Assembly: GCA_028280485.1 (NCBI GenBank)
Contig: JANQLS010000080.1
Coordinates: forward strand, 1 to 44,002
Direction of reading: 5' to 3'
Length of the DNA: 44,002 bases
From: Planctomycetota bacterium
GTDB taxonomy: Bacteria > Planctomycetota > UBA8108 > JACQVS01
Under the pieces are notes generated by a model that was given only the letters and a program-made list of their open reading frames with translations, was not told where the DNA came from and did no database searches. Shown in pieces: positions 1-8,970 of the stretch (position 1 is its first letter; each line of letters starts with the position of its first letter). Position numbers and translations under genes: made by a program.

Positions 1-1
1 T

Positions 2-79
2 GAAACCGCCCTCGTTAATTTCGAGAACGGTGAACTCAATTATTTAAATAAAACCCTGGCTTCCAAAGCCACGGACTAA
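2..79 (+). CDS. 3' end of an unidentified gene (partial)
   Basis: An open frame runs in from the left edge for 25 codons and stops with TAA at 77-79; the last residues are NGELNYLNKTLASKATD. It cannot be assigned to a family from this fragment. It lies on the same strand as the zinc-ribbon gene that follows 57 bases later, with a strong hairpin (93-121) between them. The frame is open to the edge and is followed by a hairpin, which suggests a real gene end, but 25 codons is short and chance cannot be excluded. Confidence 0.4.
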   Translation, partial: ETALVNFENGELNYLNKTLASKATD

Positions 80-92
80 GATGTGACTCTCG

Positions 93-121
93 CTCGGGAT
101 GAGCGTTAGGCTCATCCCGAG
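93..121 (+). terminator. Hairpin after the left-edge gene
   Basis: CTCGGGATGAGC at 93-104 pairs perfectly with GCTCATCCCGAG at 110-121 (12 bp stem, 5-nt loop). No T-tract follows, so it is not a classical Rho-independent terminator. It could end or stabilise the upstream transcript, or sit in the leader of the zinc-ribbon gene that starts at 137. Confidence 0.4.
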
Positions 122-136
122 AAGAGTAATCATTCG

Positions 137-508
137 ATGCCCTTTCCTTGCCCCCACTGTGGTGAAGATATTCCTGAAGAAGCGACTTCCTGTCCTTATT
201 GCGGAAGTGATGCCGAAACGGGTTGGCTCAACGAAAACGAAATCGATTACCACAGCCTCGACTTGCCGACGGGATATTCCAACTTTTCCGAAGACGAAGA
301 TAGCGTCGACACCATCTACGGCAAAGATTCTAAAAGCCCCTCTTCGAGGAGAACAACTGGCAGCGCGATCATCCTCATCGCTTTTCTCATCTTCGCCAGC
401 CTCGGCTACAACACCTACGGTCCCTGGGTGATCCTACCGTCGATCATCTTAGTCACCGGCGCGATCCTCTATTTAAGATACCTCTCCCATCGACCACCGA
501 AGGTCTAG
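137..508 (+). CDS. Zinc-ribbon membrane protein
   Basis: The 123-aa product opens with a double CxxC zinc ribbon (CPHCGEDIPEEATSCPYCGS, residues 5-24), the typical N-terminal zinc-ribbon layout of many small bacterial proteins. An acidic, low-complexity linker follows (about residues 30-75), then two adjacent hydrophobic segments (about 76-93 and 96-113) and a short basic tail. The ribbon is expected to be cytoplasmic and the C-terminus to form a membrane hairpin. No enzymatic motif is visible. Zinc binding by the four cysteines is well supported by spacing; the role (perhaps a membrane-tethered adaptor) is unknown. The start at 137 places the ribbon at the very N-terminus, as is usual in this class; no strong Shine-Dalgarno is seen. 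Confidence 0.8.
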   Translation: MPFPCPHCGEDIPEEATSCPYCGSDAETGWLNENEIDYHSLDLPTGYSNFSEDEDSVDTIYGKDSKSPSSRRTTGSAIILIAFLIFASLGYNTYGPWVILPSIILVTGAILYLRYLSHRPPKV

Positions 509-510
509 TC

Positions 511-557
511 CACATTAGTAGTCCGCACATAAAGTAGTCCGCACGTTCCACGTGCGG
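511..557. repeat. Short intergenic repeat with hairpin
   Basis: The 12-mer AGTAGTCCGCAC occurs at 517-528 and again at 533-544. The second copy starts a perfect hairpin, CCGCACGT/ACGTGCGG with loop TCC (539-557). The sequence CACATTAGTAGTC at 511-523 recurs exactly at 1522-1534, so the orphan gene at 687-1466 is bracketed by related repeats. No gene is seen in 509-686. Confidence 0.6.
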
Positions 558-686
558 CCTTCCTTGGCGACGATAATGAATTCAAATCAATATCATAAGA
601 TTTAATCGAGGCACCTCCCCTATCAGCATCAGCGATTCTAAGATCATCGCTATAGCATTTCTTGAACGAATTAATACGTCATGAAC

Positions 687-1466
687 CTAATCAACTAAGC
701 GGGATGGCTCATTTTGATACTCCTCATAAACCTTAAGAATCTTTTCGTACTCCTCTTTAAGAGTGTTACTCACTTCACTTTCAAATTCTTCTTTAACAAC
801 CTTAATCATAGGCCCAACATCGATGTTTCTTTTTATAACAAATAAGTGATCAGCTTTTTCTTCCGACATTGAATAGATCAACGTGTTCAAAAAGTATTTT
901 CTAAAATCACTTTTATGCGATCTAAATTTTTCGATTAGTAGATTGGTTAGCCGGCTTTGATTCATACTGATTTCATATGAACTTTTCTTAGAAATTTGCC
1001 TCACAACGTAATCAAAACTTTGATGAGAATTTTCAGAGCCTATTAAAAATCCAAGTTCAAGATCCTCACAATTCTTTAAAGATATTGCACGAGAACGCCA
1101 GCAGCTATAAAAGCGCCCCTCCCTAAAGGACTCAACTTCCATGTCAAAACTGTTGAACGGGTGGTCAAAATTCACCGTTATAGCAATACAGTCATTCTCA
1201 TTAGATAATTTTCTAAGCTCCACCGCCGCCGCAAGAATCCCATCGATCACAAATCTTCGGCCACGATCATTCACCCAAAGTTTCAATGCCTCAAATCTAA
1301 TATCTGTCTTGGGAAGAGAAATGTACTCATAACTCAATTTTGGATCTTTATTCAATTGGTAAGAAAAATACGAATGTAAGAGAGGCTGCCTAAACATTAA
1401 TAAAAACACAATCAACCCAACAAATAAGGCAATCAAACTGATATTGAGAATCTTTTTGTTTTTCAC
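687..1466 (-). CDS. Orphan membrane-anchored protein
   Basis: This 259-aa protein is not recognised. A basic N-terminus (MKNKKILN) is followed by one hydrophobic segment (about residues 8-25), consistent with a signal anchor or uncleaved signal peptide. The rest is charged and soluble, with a probable helical, Glu/Lys-rich C-terminus (about residues 218-253). The gene is visibly richer in A and T than its neighbours and uses many AAA, ATT and TTT codons. It stands alone between repeat-bearing spacers (511-557 and 1522-1875), which fits an acquired or lineage-specific gene. A purine-rich AAGGGTG lies a few bases before the ATG. It is a real coding frame by length and composition; function unknown. 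Confidence 0.7.
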   Translation of the reverse strand: MKNKKILNISLIALFVGLIVFLLMFRQPLLHSYFSYQLNKDPKLSYEYISLPKTDIRFEALKLWVNDRGRRFVIDGILAAAVELRKLSNENDCIAITVNFDHPFNSFDMEVESFREGRFYSCWRSRAISLKNCEDLELGFLIGSENSHQSFDYVVRQISKKSSYEISMNQSRLTNLLIEKFRSHKSDFRKYFLNTLIYSMSEEKADHLFVIKRNIDVGPMIKVVKEEFESEVSNTLKEEYEKILKVYEEYQNEPSRLVD

Positions 1467-1525
1467 CCTTTTCTACCCTGCTGCACTGAAGGCATCGATT
1501 TCCACACACCCTAAACTTCATCACA

Positions 1526-1717
1526 TTAGTAGTCGTCACGCTACGCCTGACGATTTAAAGCAACAAATCAAATATAGAACCGATCGAAAAATCAATAAAA
1601 GGAGTTTGATTAAGTAGAAAAAGCACGAGGGAAGATACTCGATTTGGTTAGCCCCTAAATCCACACAGCTTCACTACCGTCGTCAGGAGACGCCCCGCGG
1701 AGCGGGACGACTACTAA
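1526..1717. repeat. Intergenic element with 12-bp terminal inverted repeats
   Basis: TTAGTAGTCGTC at 1526-1537 is the exact reverse complement of GACGACTACTAA at 1706-1717, bounding about 192 bp with no gene. Just inside the right arm is a small CCCGC/GCGGG hairpin. The block CCCCGCGGAGCGGGACG recurs at about 1826-1842. This resembles a non-autonomous palindromic element or a composite of REP-like repeats; no transposase is nearby. Confidence 0.5.
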
Positions 1718-1759
1718 AATGACATTGATTTAAGTTGGAAAATTTAGCTACAAAGCTCC

Positions 1760-1875
1760 CCCTTTAGGGAGTGTGTAAGCCGAAGGCTTACTTACACGAT
1801 GGAGCGAAGCGACCATTATTACTGTGCCCCGCGGAGCGGGACGTCTACTTTTATCCGCTCGCAGAGCGAGCGGAT
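1760..1875. repeat. Composite intergenic repeat beside the BatA-type gene
   Basis: This stretch contains a member of a dispersed family (core ACACGATGGAGCG...GACCATTATTACTG) whose relatives lie at 33062-33183 beside secA. It is followed by CCCGCGGAGCGGG and a perfect 10-bp hairpin, ATCCGCTCGC/GCGAGCGGAT with loop AGA (1853-1875). That hairpin ends at the first base of the stop codon of the BatA-type gene. The rest of the 1467-1874 spacer shows no gene. Confidence 0.55.
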
Positions 1876-3836
1876 TACAACGTCATCCGCCGATTATAAA
1901 CCCACCACTCCGTCAACACGAAGGCGAGGGCTAATGCGGCCGCCCAAGGCCATAGCTCTTTGCTCTGGGGAATCTCATCGGCCGTCGCGATGCGATCTAC
2001 TCCGATTCGAACTTCCTTGGCAGCGGCGATATCAGCTTCTTTGCGAGATAACAAACTCACCGCAAACTGATGCACGAATTCGCCATCTTCCTCTAAACGA
2101 TATAGCCCTCGGTGGTAAGTATCGGGAAAGATGACTTCACCTGATTTCTCTGGCTTCAAAGGAACATCCGAGCCCTGTGGAGTTTTTAAAGTGTAAGAAC
2201 TTTGATTCTCTTCAGCCTTTTTAGGCGGGTAGTAAGTAAGAGCTTGACCGCAACGAAAACGCCCCATCTCTGTCGACAACGCGGCCTCACCTAAGAATGC
2301 TGAGGCACTGTAGAAGAACTTGGGAAACGACGGTAACCAAGCCCAGTTGGTGTTTAAAACATTGAAATTTAAAATCACATGTGAAGCAGCTGGGCTACCG
2401 GGAACGAGATACGTCACCACTCCCGCCAAACTGTCTTCGGCAGATTCGATAATGGAATGATAACCAGGAATTTTGCCGGGACGTCGACTCTCTGAAATCA
2501 AAAGGTCCGCATAATTGTTGTATCGATTCACCGGATGGGTTGCGTCCCAATCGACAATCGACGGGGCTTCGATCTTACTGGGACCGGTGGCTTCAACCGG
2601 AGTATCAGCCCCTTCCTTTTTCTCTTCGCTTTCAGCCGCGACCTTCAACGAGTAGTCAGGGTGACAATCGATATAGATCGCCGGTCGAAGCGATGGTGAC
2701 TTGGGACACTGACGATCAAAAATAATGACCTGAGCGGGATCTTCTTGAAACTTACTATCGTCTTTGAGCAAAGTCTCGAACGCTTCTATCGTAATCCGTC
2801 GAGCCCGCAGCTGAGGATTTGCCCGGAGTACCAAATCTAAAAAGTGGTTGGGCGCACCGACGACTAAAACCTCTAAAGGCTTCGGTAAAGCGAGATGGAT
2901 CCATGCTTCATCATCAGCCTTGAGCGCCCCCCCGGGCTCGATTTGAAGCTTTAGCGTTTGGCCAGCGAATTTAGCGCCATCAAAAACGTGGGGCGCGATC
3001 TTTCCGGGTTCAATTTCAAGTTGGGTCGCGTCGACGAGATCTTCGCCATCGTAAAGGCTGAGAGTCACACTCTTTTTTTCTTCCGCCGAGTTATAAACAC
3101 TCGCAAAAATTTCGTAGGCTTTCTCTTGGCTAAAACTGGTGGCGGCATCCAATTCGATGATGCCCTGATTGGAAGTTTCTTCTCCGATGGGAATGTAGCG
3201 CAGCTTTACGAGCTCTAATTCCGAACCCAGATTGGTGAGGTCACCGAAGGCTCCATCGCTAATCACCACCACTTCACCATTCTCAGCCGCAGCTAAAAGT
3301 GAGGCTGCCGTTTGCAGTGCAGTGGGAAACTCCGTAGGTAAATCGGTGAGTTCAATTCTTCTAATCGCACGCTCTAATCGCCCGCGGTCACTCGTCATCG
3401 ATTGCATCGTGACCGGGCGATTTGAAAACGTCACGACTGCCGTTAAGTCACCGGGCTCGAGTGCATTTATAAGGTCGAGAGCTTTGGTCTGTGCTAAGCT
3501 CAATCGGCTCTCCCCATTTTCGAGAACTCCCATACTCGCTGAACGGTCGATGAGAATCACGCGAGAGATCCCAGTCTGCCCAGTTCCTTCAACCAAAGGC
3601 TTCGAGCAGGCAAAAATCAAAAAGCCTAAAACCAAGAGCTGGAGCAACAGCAGAAGACTTTTCCGCATCTTTTGAAAAGGTGCGTTGACGTGCAAGTCTT
3701 CTAAAGTTCGAGCCCAAAGGAAAGTACTCGAAACCACTCTCGGTTGGCGCTTTAATTTCAAAAAATAGAGCGCGATCAAGGCAGGGATCAGCGGGAGCAA
3801 CAGCCAAGCAAACTGACCAAAAGTAAATCCACTCAT
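1875..3836 (-). CDS. BatA-type VWA membrane protein
   Basis: A 653-aa membrane protein with the BatA N-terminal double helix (hydrophobic about residues 10-27 and 60-77, separated by the LKLKRQPRVVSSTFLW stretch typical of the family). A von Willebrand factor A domain follows. The MIDAS DxSxS is intact (DRSAS, 97-101), so metal-dependent protein binding is likely. A long periplasmic region contains an acidic linker, and a final hydrophobic segment (about 628-645) is followed by a basic end. It overlaps the DUF58 gene by 4 bases (ATGA), so the two are almost certainly translationally coupled. In known clusters such VWA proteins work with MoxR AAA+ ATPases at the membrane; the precise client here is unknown. 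Confidence 0.9.
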   Translation of the reverse strand: MSGFTFGQFAWLLLPLIPALIALYFLKLKRQPRVVSSTFLWARTLEDLHVNAPFQKMRKSLLLLLQLLVLGFLIFACSKPLVEGTGQTGISRVILIDRSASMGVLENGESRLSLAQTKALDLINALEPGDLTAVVTFSNRPVTMQSMTSDRGRLERAIRRIELTDLPTEFPTALQTAASLLAAAENGEVVVISDGAFGDLTNLGSELELVKLRYIPIGEETSNQGIIELDAATSFSQEKAYEIFASVYNSAEEKKSVTLSLYDGEDLVDATQLEIEPGKIAPHVFDGAKFAGQTLKLQIEPGGALKADDEAWIHLALPKPLEVLVVGAPNHFLDLVLRANPQLRARRITIEAFETLLKDDSKFQEDPAQVIIFDRQCPKSPSLRPAIYIDCHPDYSLKVAAESEEKKEGADTPVEATGPSKIEAPSIVDWDATHPVNRYNNYADLLISESRRPGKIPGYHSIIESAEDSLAGVVTYLVPGSPAASHVILNFNVLNTNWAWLPSFPKFFYSASAFLGEAALSTEMGRFRCGQALTYYPPKKAEENQSSYTLKTPQGSDVPLKPEKSGEVIFPDTYHRGLYRLEEDGEFVHQFAVSLLSRKEADIAAAKEVRIGVDRIATADEIPQSKELWPWAAALALAFVLTEWWVYNRRMTL

Positions 3837-4738
3837 CTCAACAACCCCCTTCGACGCAGGTAGCCTAATATCAATTTATCGAAGGGAACTTCGGTGCTGG
3901 TAAACGAATAGTGCATGCCTCGACCCGTACAGTACTCTTGGATCTCGGCTCGGAAACTATTGAGATTTCTTTTGTAAGCTTTCAAAAGGGGGCGACTGAT
4001 CGAAACATCGGCTTCGATCCCATCTTCACAATCGACGAGTCTCAAGTCACCCACATATTTAGGATCGATTTCTTCAGGGGCGAGAACGTGAAAGACATAA
4101 ATTTCTAAATTGCGACCGGCTAAAAGGAATTTGAGGGCTTCCTCAAATCCTCGGCGATCGAAGAAATCACTAACGAAGATCACGATGCCCGTGAGGCGTT
4201 GAGTGACCGCGAAATCCTTACAGCCCTTGAACAGGTTCGTACCCGTTTCTTTACCAGTGTCGACCGTTTCCAATGAATCGAGTAGCTTCCACAGTTGACG
4301 CCTCCCTCGGGCCGGACCGAATAAAGGTTCAAGTTGTTCATTAAATGAACTCACTCGAACTCTATCCTGATTCACGAGCCCGATATAGGCTAAGGCTGCT
4401 GCGATCTTACGAGCATAAAGAAATTTATTCGGCTCACCAAAACCCATCGAACTGGAGGAATCGATGAGGATGTTCAGATTGAGATCTTCTTCTTCCTCGT
4501 AGAGCCTCAAGAAGAGACGCTCCAGTCGACCGTAGATATTCCAGTCGAGGAATCGGAGGTCATCCCCCGTTGAGTACGGGCGATAGTCGGCAAACTCATT
4601 CGATTGGCCGCGACGCTTCGAGCGACGTTCACCTCGAATTTGGCCACTCGCAATCTTTCGAGATACCAATTCGAGCTGCTCAATTTTCGCGATGAATTCT
4701 TTGTCGAGTAGCGTTGAAGATTCAAGCCTTGGACTCAT
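3833..4738 (-). CDS. DUF58 protein with VWA-like domain
   Basis: A 301-aa cytoplasmic protein of the DUF58 family. The family signature is clear: a basic stretch (GERRSKRRG), then FADYRPYSTGDDLRFLDW (49-66), then a VWA-like fold beginning LNILIDSSSSMGF with a MIDAS-like DSSSS (93-97). DUF58 proteins are almost always encoded directly after moxR and are thought to be adaptors or substrates of the MoxR ATPase. Here the gene starts 7 bases after moxR ends and its stop overlaps the BatA-type start by 4 bases. Length and order are normal for the family; nothing appears missing. Confidence 0.93.
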   Translation of the reverse strand: MSPRLESSTLLDKEFIAKIEQLELVSRKIASGQIRGERRSKRRGQSNEFADYRPYSTGDDLRFLDWNIYGRLERLFLRLYEEEEDLNLNILIDSSSSMGFGEPNKFLYARKIAAALAYIGLVNQDRVRVSSFNEQLEPLFGPARGRRQLWKLLDSLETVDTGKETGTNLFKGCKDFAVTQRLTGIVIFVSDFFDRRGFEEALKFLLAGRNLEIYVFHVLAPEEIDPKYVGDLRLVDCEDGIEADVSISRPLLKAYKRNLNSFRAEIQEYCTGRGMHYSFTSTEVPFDKLILGYLRRRGLLR

Positions 4739-4745
4739 GCTGGGC

Positions 4746-5753
4746 TCAACCTTCTAACGTCGTAGGAGTTTTTGCGAGAATTTCATCGATGATGCTATCT
4801 GGAGTCACCCCTTCAGCTTCACCTTCAAAATTGAGAATCAAACGGTGACGAAGAACCGGATGGGCGGCCTTCTTAATATCCGAGAAGCTAACGTTATATC
4901 GACCATCGAGAAGGGCACGAATCTTAGCCGCGAGAGTGATCGCCTGGGCTCCACGAGGACTCGAACCGTAACGAACATAACGGTTGGTTTGATCTACCGC
5001 ATATTCCCCACCGGGGTGAGTCGCGAGTATCACGCGTACTCCAAAATCTTTGACATGAGGAGCGACGACGACTTCTCTGACCAAGGCTTTCCATTTTTCG
5101 ATCTCTGGCCCATCCATCAGTTTACGGGGCTGGTGCTCTCTCACATCGACGGTTCGTTCAAGCACAGTAGAAAGCTCTTCCCGGCTCGGATATTCCACTA
5201 AGATTTTAAAGAGGAAGCGGTCGAGTTGAGCTTCGGGGAGAGGATAGGTTCCATCCATCTCCAGGGGATTTTGAGTTGCGAGAACCAGGAAGGGTTGCTC
5301 CAACTGGTAAATCGTTCCGGCAGCCGTCACACTCTTTTCCTGCATGGCCTCCAGAAGTGCCGATTGAGTTTTGGGGGTCGCCCGGTTGATCTCATCGGCC
5401 AGAACGATTTGACCAAAGATCGGGCCCTTTTGAAATTCAAAGAACTTCTTTCCCGAGTCATCTTCGAGAACCATGTTGGTACCGATGATATCAGCGGGCA
5501 TCAGGTCTGGAGTGAATTGGATTCGACTGAATCGTAAATCCAAAATCTCGCTCAAGGTTTTTACTAATAGAGTTTTTCCCAATCCGGGAACGCCCTCCAG
5601 CAAACAGTTTCCTCCCGCGAATAAAGCGATGAGGACATCTTCGATGATATTCTGTTGACCGACGATGACCGTTCCGATTTCATCCCGAACTTGATTAAAA
5701 CTCTCTCTGAATTCATTCGCTTTTTGTTCGAGAGGGTCTGCTGCAGTTGTCAT
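4746..5753 (-). CDS. moxR: MoxR-family AAA+ ATPase
   Basis: A 335-aa AAA+ ATPase of the MoxR class. Visible motifs are Walker A GVPGLGKT (54-61), Walker B LADEIN, a sensor-1-like ATQNP, and the family's LPEAQLDRF stretch with its arginine finger region. A C-terminal lid-like helical region follows. MoxR proteins act as chaperone-like ATPases that help assemble or activate protein complexes through VWA partners; the three downstream/upstream VWA proteins here fit that role. The ATG at 5753 is preceded by AGGAGAG at good spacing, so the start is well supported. The DUF58 gene follows after 7 bases. Confidence 0.95.
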   Translation of the reverse strand: MTTAADPLEQKANEFRESFNQVRDEIGTVIVGQQNIIEDVLIALFAGGNCLLEGVPGLGKTLLVKTLSEILDLRFSRIQFTPDLMPADIIGTNMVLEDDSGKKFFEFQKGPIFGQIVLADEINRATPKTQSALLEAMQEKSVTAAGTIYQLEQPFLVLATQNPLEMDGTYPLPEAQLDRFLFKILVEYPSREELSTVLERTVDVREHQPRKLMDGPEIEKWKALVREVVVAPHVKDFGVRVILATHPGGEYAVDQTNRYVRYGSSPRGAQAITLAAKIRALLDGRYNVSFSDIKKAAHPVLRHRLILNFEGEAEGVTPDSIIDEILAKTPTTLEG

Positions 5754-5855
5754 GTTTGAATCTCTCCTAGTATCAGTCCCAACCGCCGAGTGATCTTCAT
5801 GAAGGCATCACCAGAGAATCAGGATGGAAGGATAATCAGTTCATCCGAGAACTGA

Positions 5856-8846
5856 TTACTGTTCGTCGTTTTTCTTATCTTTGAGGGCTCGCTTTTTAGC
5901 CGCCAAGAGCCTACTGGTAAACCCATCCTCTTCTTTAGCTTCTGGGGTGGGTTCGGCTTTCTTCTTTTGAGCTGAAGGACTCGGGGCGGGCCGACTGGAT
6001 GCGTCTTGTTCGACACTTGCATCAAACTTGGTATCCATCGTGACTCCAGCGTCGTCCTCATCGGAACTCGATGATTGATAGAATTTTTGAGTCGCCGGAG
6101 CTGAATCCTCAGGATCCACGTTGTGCTTGAGGCCTGCTTTTCTTTGAAGGAGCGTCTTCAAGCGGTCATCGGTTTCAGTTCTTTGAGCCTTCTTGCGGCT
6201 TATAAATCCCGTGACTTTGGAATATCCGGTTTGGGCTAAATCGACGTAATCCACGATGACTCGACGGATGAAGACGTCGATAAAGAAAAGGATCGCCGCC
6301 CAAAACAAGAGATGGCGCCAAAGATCCTTGGAATCACGAGCGACATTGAACCCGGAACGATAAATCGACTCGTATTTTCCGGTCTCGATATCCTCATCCA
6401 AAATCTTTCCGCCAGTGGTATCGGCTAATCGCTGAAGAAGATTATCGTTCGTCGAGAGCTTTCGGTATTCCGGGCTGTAGGGAATCGTCACTCCCGTGGT
6501 GTAAACTTTATCTTGCCCGTTGATGGAATACTTCAACGTCGTCAGGTAAACCCCCTTGTCATTCACAGGGAATTCAGCTCGGTATCGACCGGGTCCGACT
6601 TGTCGAACGGTTGCGCCTTTAGTTTTTTGATCAGGCGTGATCACCGTGGCATCAAAGTTGAGCCCATTGAGGAAATTGGACTCCGCATCGACAGCATCGA
6701 TGTAAACGATTCCGGTGTCTCCTTCGCGTGTTCGCGAAATTCTAAATCGATCATCCGAACGCGTACGGGAAACCCAACGAACGATTTGGCTCCAGAACTG
6801 ACGATACTGTTGCCATGAAGTCCAACCCGCAGTCCATCGTCGCCCCGCATCACTGGTGAAGGCCACCGACTTTCCTAAGCCGTAATGCCAACTCGATAGT
6901 AGAGGGTCAGGAGGATTTCCTTCATGAGAATCCGTCGTGAGGAAGTGATCAGCTTTTTCTTTCTCTGAGGTGATAACGTACCCTTCGAGAGTTGGAAGAG
7001 CTTCCAAGTTGATCCCCGTCAAGAAGGATCCACCGCGGCGAACCATGGGGTGGACGGTTCGTTCTTCAATCAGAGCCTTTCTGACCGTCGAGGCTTCACG
7101 AATGAAAATCTCAGGTAAAGAATCGGGTCCACTGAGTTGATAAAAATTACCGCTTCCTAATTCCGCCAGCTTTTTCATAGGAGCCGGCGTGGAGTGCCAA
7201 CCCATACAAATTGTCGAAATGGTAATTTTGTCGGCAAGGATTTTATTGATGAGAGCATTTGAAGGCAGCATAGGATCACCGTCACTAAAGACGATGACGT
7301 GCTTAATCGCAGCATTGGTCTCGGCCAATCCTTTGTAAGCCTTGGTCATCACGCCTTGGAAGCTCTGCATATCCCCAGGAGCAAAATTACTCAATCGATT
7401 CAACATGAACTGTTTGCGATTACAGAGCATCATGGGAAATAACCATTTGTCTCCGCCCTGGTAATCGGCATAGACCACTCCGGCGTAATCTTGAGGGGAT
7501 AAAATTTCAATCGCCTGCTTGATCGTCGCCTTGGCCCAAAAGTTCCCGTTATTGATTTCACAGGAGTGCATAACAATCGCCAAAGCTCCGTTTGGGAGCT
7601 TTTTCTTTTGTTGCACATCCATGTTGACGGGAAGGAGTTTTTCGATCGGACTACCGAGGTAACCCCCGGCACCAAAACTTTCATCTCCCCCTAGCATCGC
7701 AAAGCCGATTCCCGCCCCTTTGACGAGGTTTTCCATCATCTGCATTTGCGATTCACTGATGTCGTGAGCCGCAACATTGCTGAAGAGCACGGCATCATAC
7801 TGCAAGTACTCGGCGGGATCGATCGGTAGAGCCGAAGGCTGAACAACCTCTAACCAAATCTTTTCGTCTCTTAAGGCGAGGATGAGATCGTCATCTAAAT
7901 TGGGATCATCTGTACAGAGAAGAACTCGAGGTTGACCCGAAATATAAGTGAAGGCCATCGCCGAGTTATTTTGAATAACGGCATCCGCAGCACCCTCCGC
8001 CGGCTCGATAACCGCGCGGAAGTAATACATATCACTCTTATCTAAAATCTGAGTGACGCGAAAGAAGTTGCGTCCTTTTTGAAGCTCAACATCCTCGACG
8101 TGCAAAACTTCTTGATTTTGAAACAGGCGCAACTTGGCCTTGGTTTCATCAGACGATTCAACAACCACCCGAATCTCAAAGGGCTCCCCGATGTTCACCT
8201 CAGGAGGTACGACTAACTTATCGAGCAGAATTTCGGAATCGTAATCGTAGCGGAGGGCAACCGTATCGATTTGAACATCTTCAGCTAAGGCCGCGCGGGC
8301 TTCTTCCAGGGCATCCCCACGATTCGCATTTCCATCGCTAATTAAAACGATCCGCTTGGAGTATCCCTCCGGAAAGGCAGCCATCGCCAATCGCATCGCG
8401 GACTGTAGATCGGTGTAGTCTCGTTCGACAGAGGTCTGGAAGTTGAATTTATCTGAGTTCGGAAGGTTGAGGGGACGAGGAGAAAGTTCGATTCCAGCGG
8501 TACTGCCAAAGGCCACCACCCCCACTGCATCTCCGCGATCTTTATTTCTTTCACGAGAGGCCTCGGTGATGAACTCGACCGCTGCTTGTTCATGTTGAGC
8601 GGGGATACTTGCTGATCGATCGACGAGAAAAATCACCGCCAATTTTTCGTTATCCCAAAGCCATCGAAATTGAGCGAGAGCCAGAATGAGAAACGTGACC
8701 ACCAAGGTTCTCAACACGAGGGACGTCCAACGACGCACCGGACCGAGCCCTGCAAGACTATTGCGAGACAGGTAGAAGATGGCCGGTAAGCAGACCAACA
8801 ACAAAATTAAGAACCAAGGTCTTGAAAAGTAATCGAAGAGTGACAA
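5856..8846 (-). CDS. Large VWA / glutamine-amidotransferase-like membrane protein
   Basis: A 996-aa protein starting with two hydrophobic helices (about 11-25 and 42-60). A VWA domain with intact MIDAS (DRSAS, 76-80) follows. A class I glutamine-amidotransferase-like fold (about residues 310-410) begins at VLLCTDDPNLDDDL and includes AMLGGDESFGAGGY. A second VWA-like region lacks a proper DxSxS (it reads VMHSCEINNGN), so its metal site is probably lost. There is a late transmembrane helix (about 835-855) and a charged, probably disordered cytoplasmic tail. The catalytic Cys of true amidotransferases is not evident, so this is likely a structural or binding domain. The start is TTG, supported by GAGGGGG just upstream. 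It precedes moxR by 102 bases. Confidence 0.88.
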   Translation of the reverse strand: MSLFDYFSRPWFLILLLVCLPAIFYLSRNSLAGLGPVRRWTSLVLRTLVVTFLILALAQFRWLWDNEKLAVIFLVDRSASIPAQHEQAAVEFITEASRERNKDRGDAVGVVAFGSTAGIELSPRPLNLPNSDKFNFQTSVERDYTDLQSAMRLAMAAFPEGYSKRIVLISDGNANRGDALEEARAALAEDVQIDTVALRYDYDSEILLDKLVVPPEVNIGEPFEIRVVVESSDETKAKLRLFQNQEVLHVEDVELQKGRNFFRVTQILDKSDMYYFRAVIEPAEGAADAVIQNNSAMAFTYISGQPRVLLCTDDPNLDDDLILALRDEKIWLEVVQPSALPIDPAEYLQYDAVLFSNVAAHDISESQMQMMENLVKGAGIGFAMLGGDESFGAGGYLGSPIEKLLPVNMDVQQKKKLPNGALAIVMHSCEINNGNFWAKATIKQAIEILSPQDYAGVVYADYQGGDKWLFPMMLCNRKQFMLNRLSNFAPGDMQSFQGVMTKAYKGLAETNAAIKHVIVFSDGDPMLPSNALINKILADKITISTICMGWHSTPAPMKKLAELGSGNFYQLSGPDSLPEIFIREASTVRKALIEERTVHPMVRRGGSFLTGINLEALPTLEGYVITSEKEKADHFLTTDSHEGNPPDPLLSSWHYGLGKSVAFTSDAGRRWTAGWTSWQQYRQFWSQIVRWVSRTRSDDRFRISRTREGDTGIVYIDAVDAESNFLNGLNFDATVITPDQKTKGATVRQVGPGRYRAEFPVNDKGVYLTTLKYSINGQDKVYTTGVTIPYSPEYRKLSTNDNLLQRLADTTGGKILDEDIETGKYESIYRSGFNVARDSKDLWRHLLFWAAILFFIDVFIRRVIVDYVDLAQTGYSKVTGFISRKKAQRTETDDRLKTLLQRKAGLKHNVDPEDSAPATQKFYQSSSSDEDDAGVTMDTKFDASVEQDASSRPAPSPSAQKKKAEPTPEAKEEDGFTSRLLAAKKRALKDKKNDEQ

Positions 8847-8970
8847 CGAACCCCCTCATGGAGTGCTTACGTTCTTCTATTTCATTAAAGCTGAATCCGT
8901 TTCGATTCAGTTTTGTCCCAAAAGATAGGACGCTTTATTGGGAGACTGCGATCATCGCGCAGCACAATAA
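8847..8970. other. Spacer with hairpin between NHL and VWA genes
   Basis: This 124-base gap inside the minus-strand cluster holds a perfect 7-bp hairpin, CTGAATC/GATTCAG (8891-8910). It has no T-tract on the minus strand, so it is not an obvious terminator. It may mark a processing site or a secondary promoter region before the 996-aa gene. Confidence 0.3.

Noticed and set aside
99..431. 110-codon plus-strand frame over the zinc-ribbon gene
   Set aside because: Out of frame with the clear double CxxC protein; composition is that of a shadow frame.
1853..1875. Hairpin at the end of the BatA-type gene as a terminator
   Set aside because: The 10-bp stem is perfect but is not followed by a T-tract on the minus strand, and it touches the stop codon; treated as part of a repeat.
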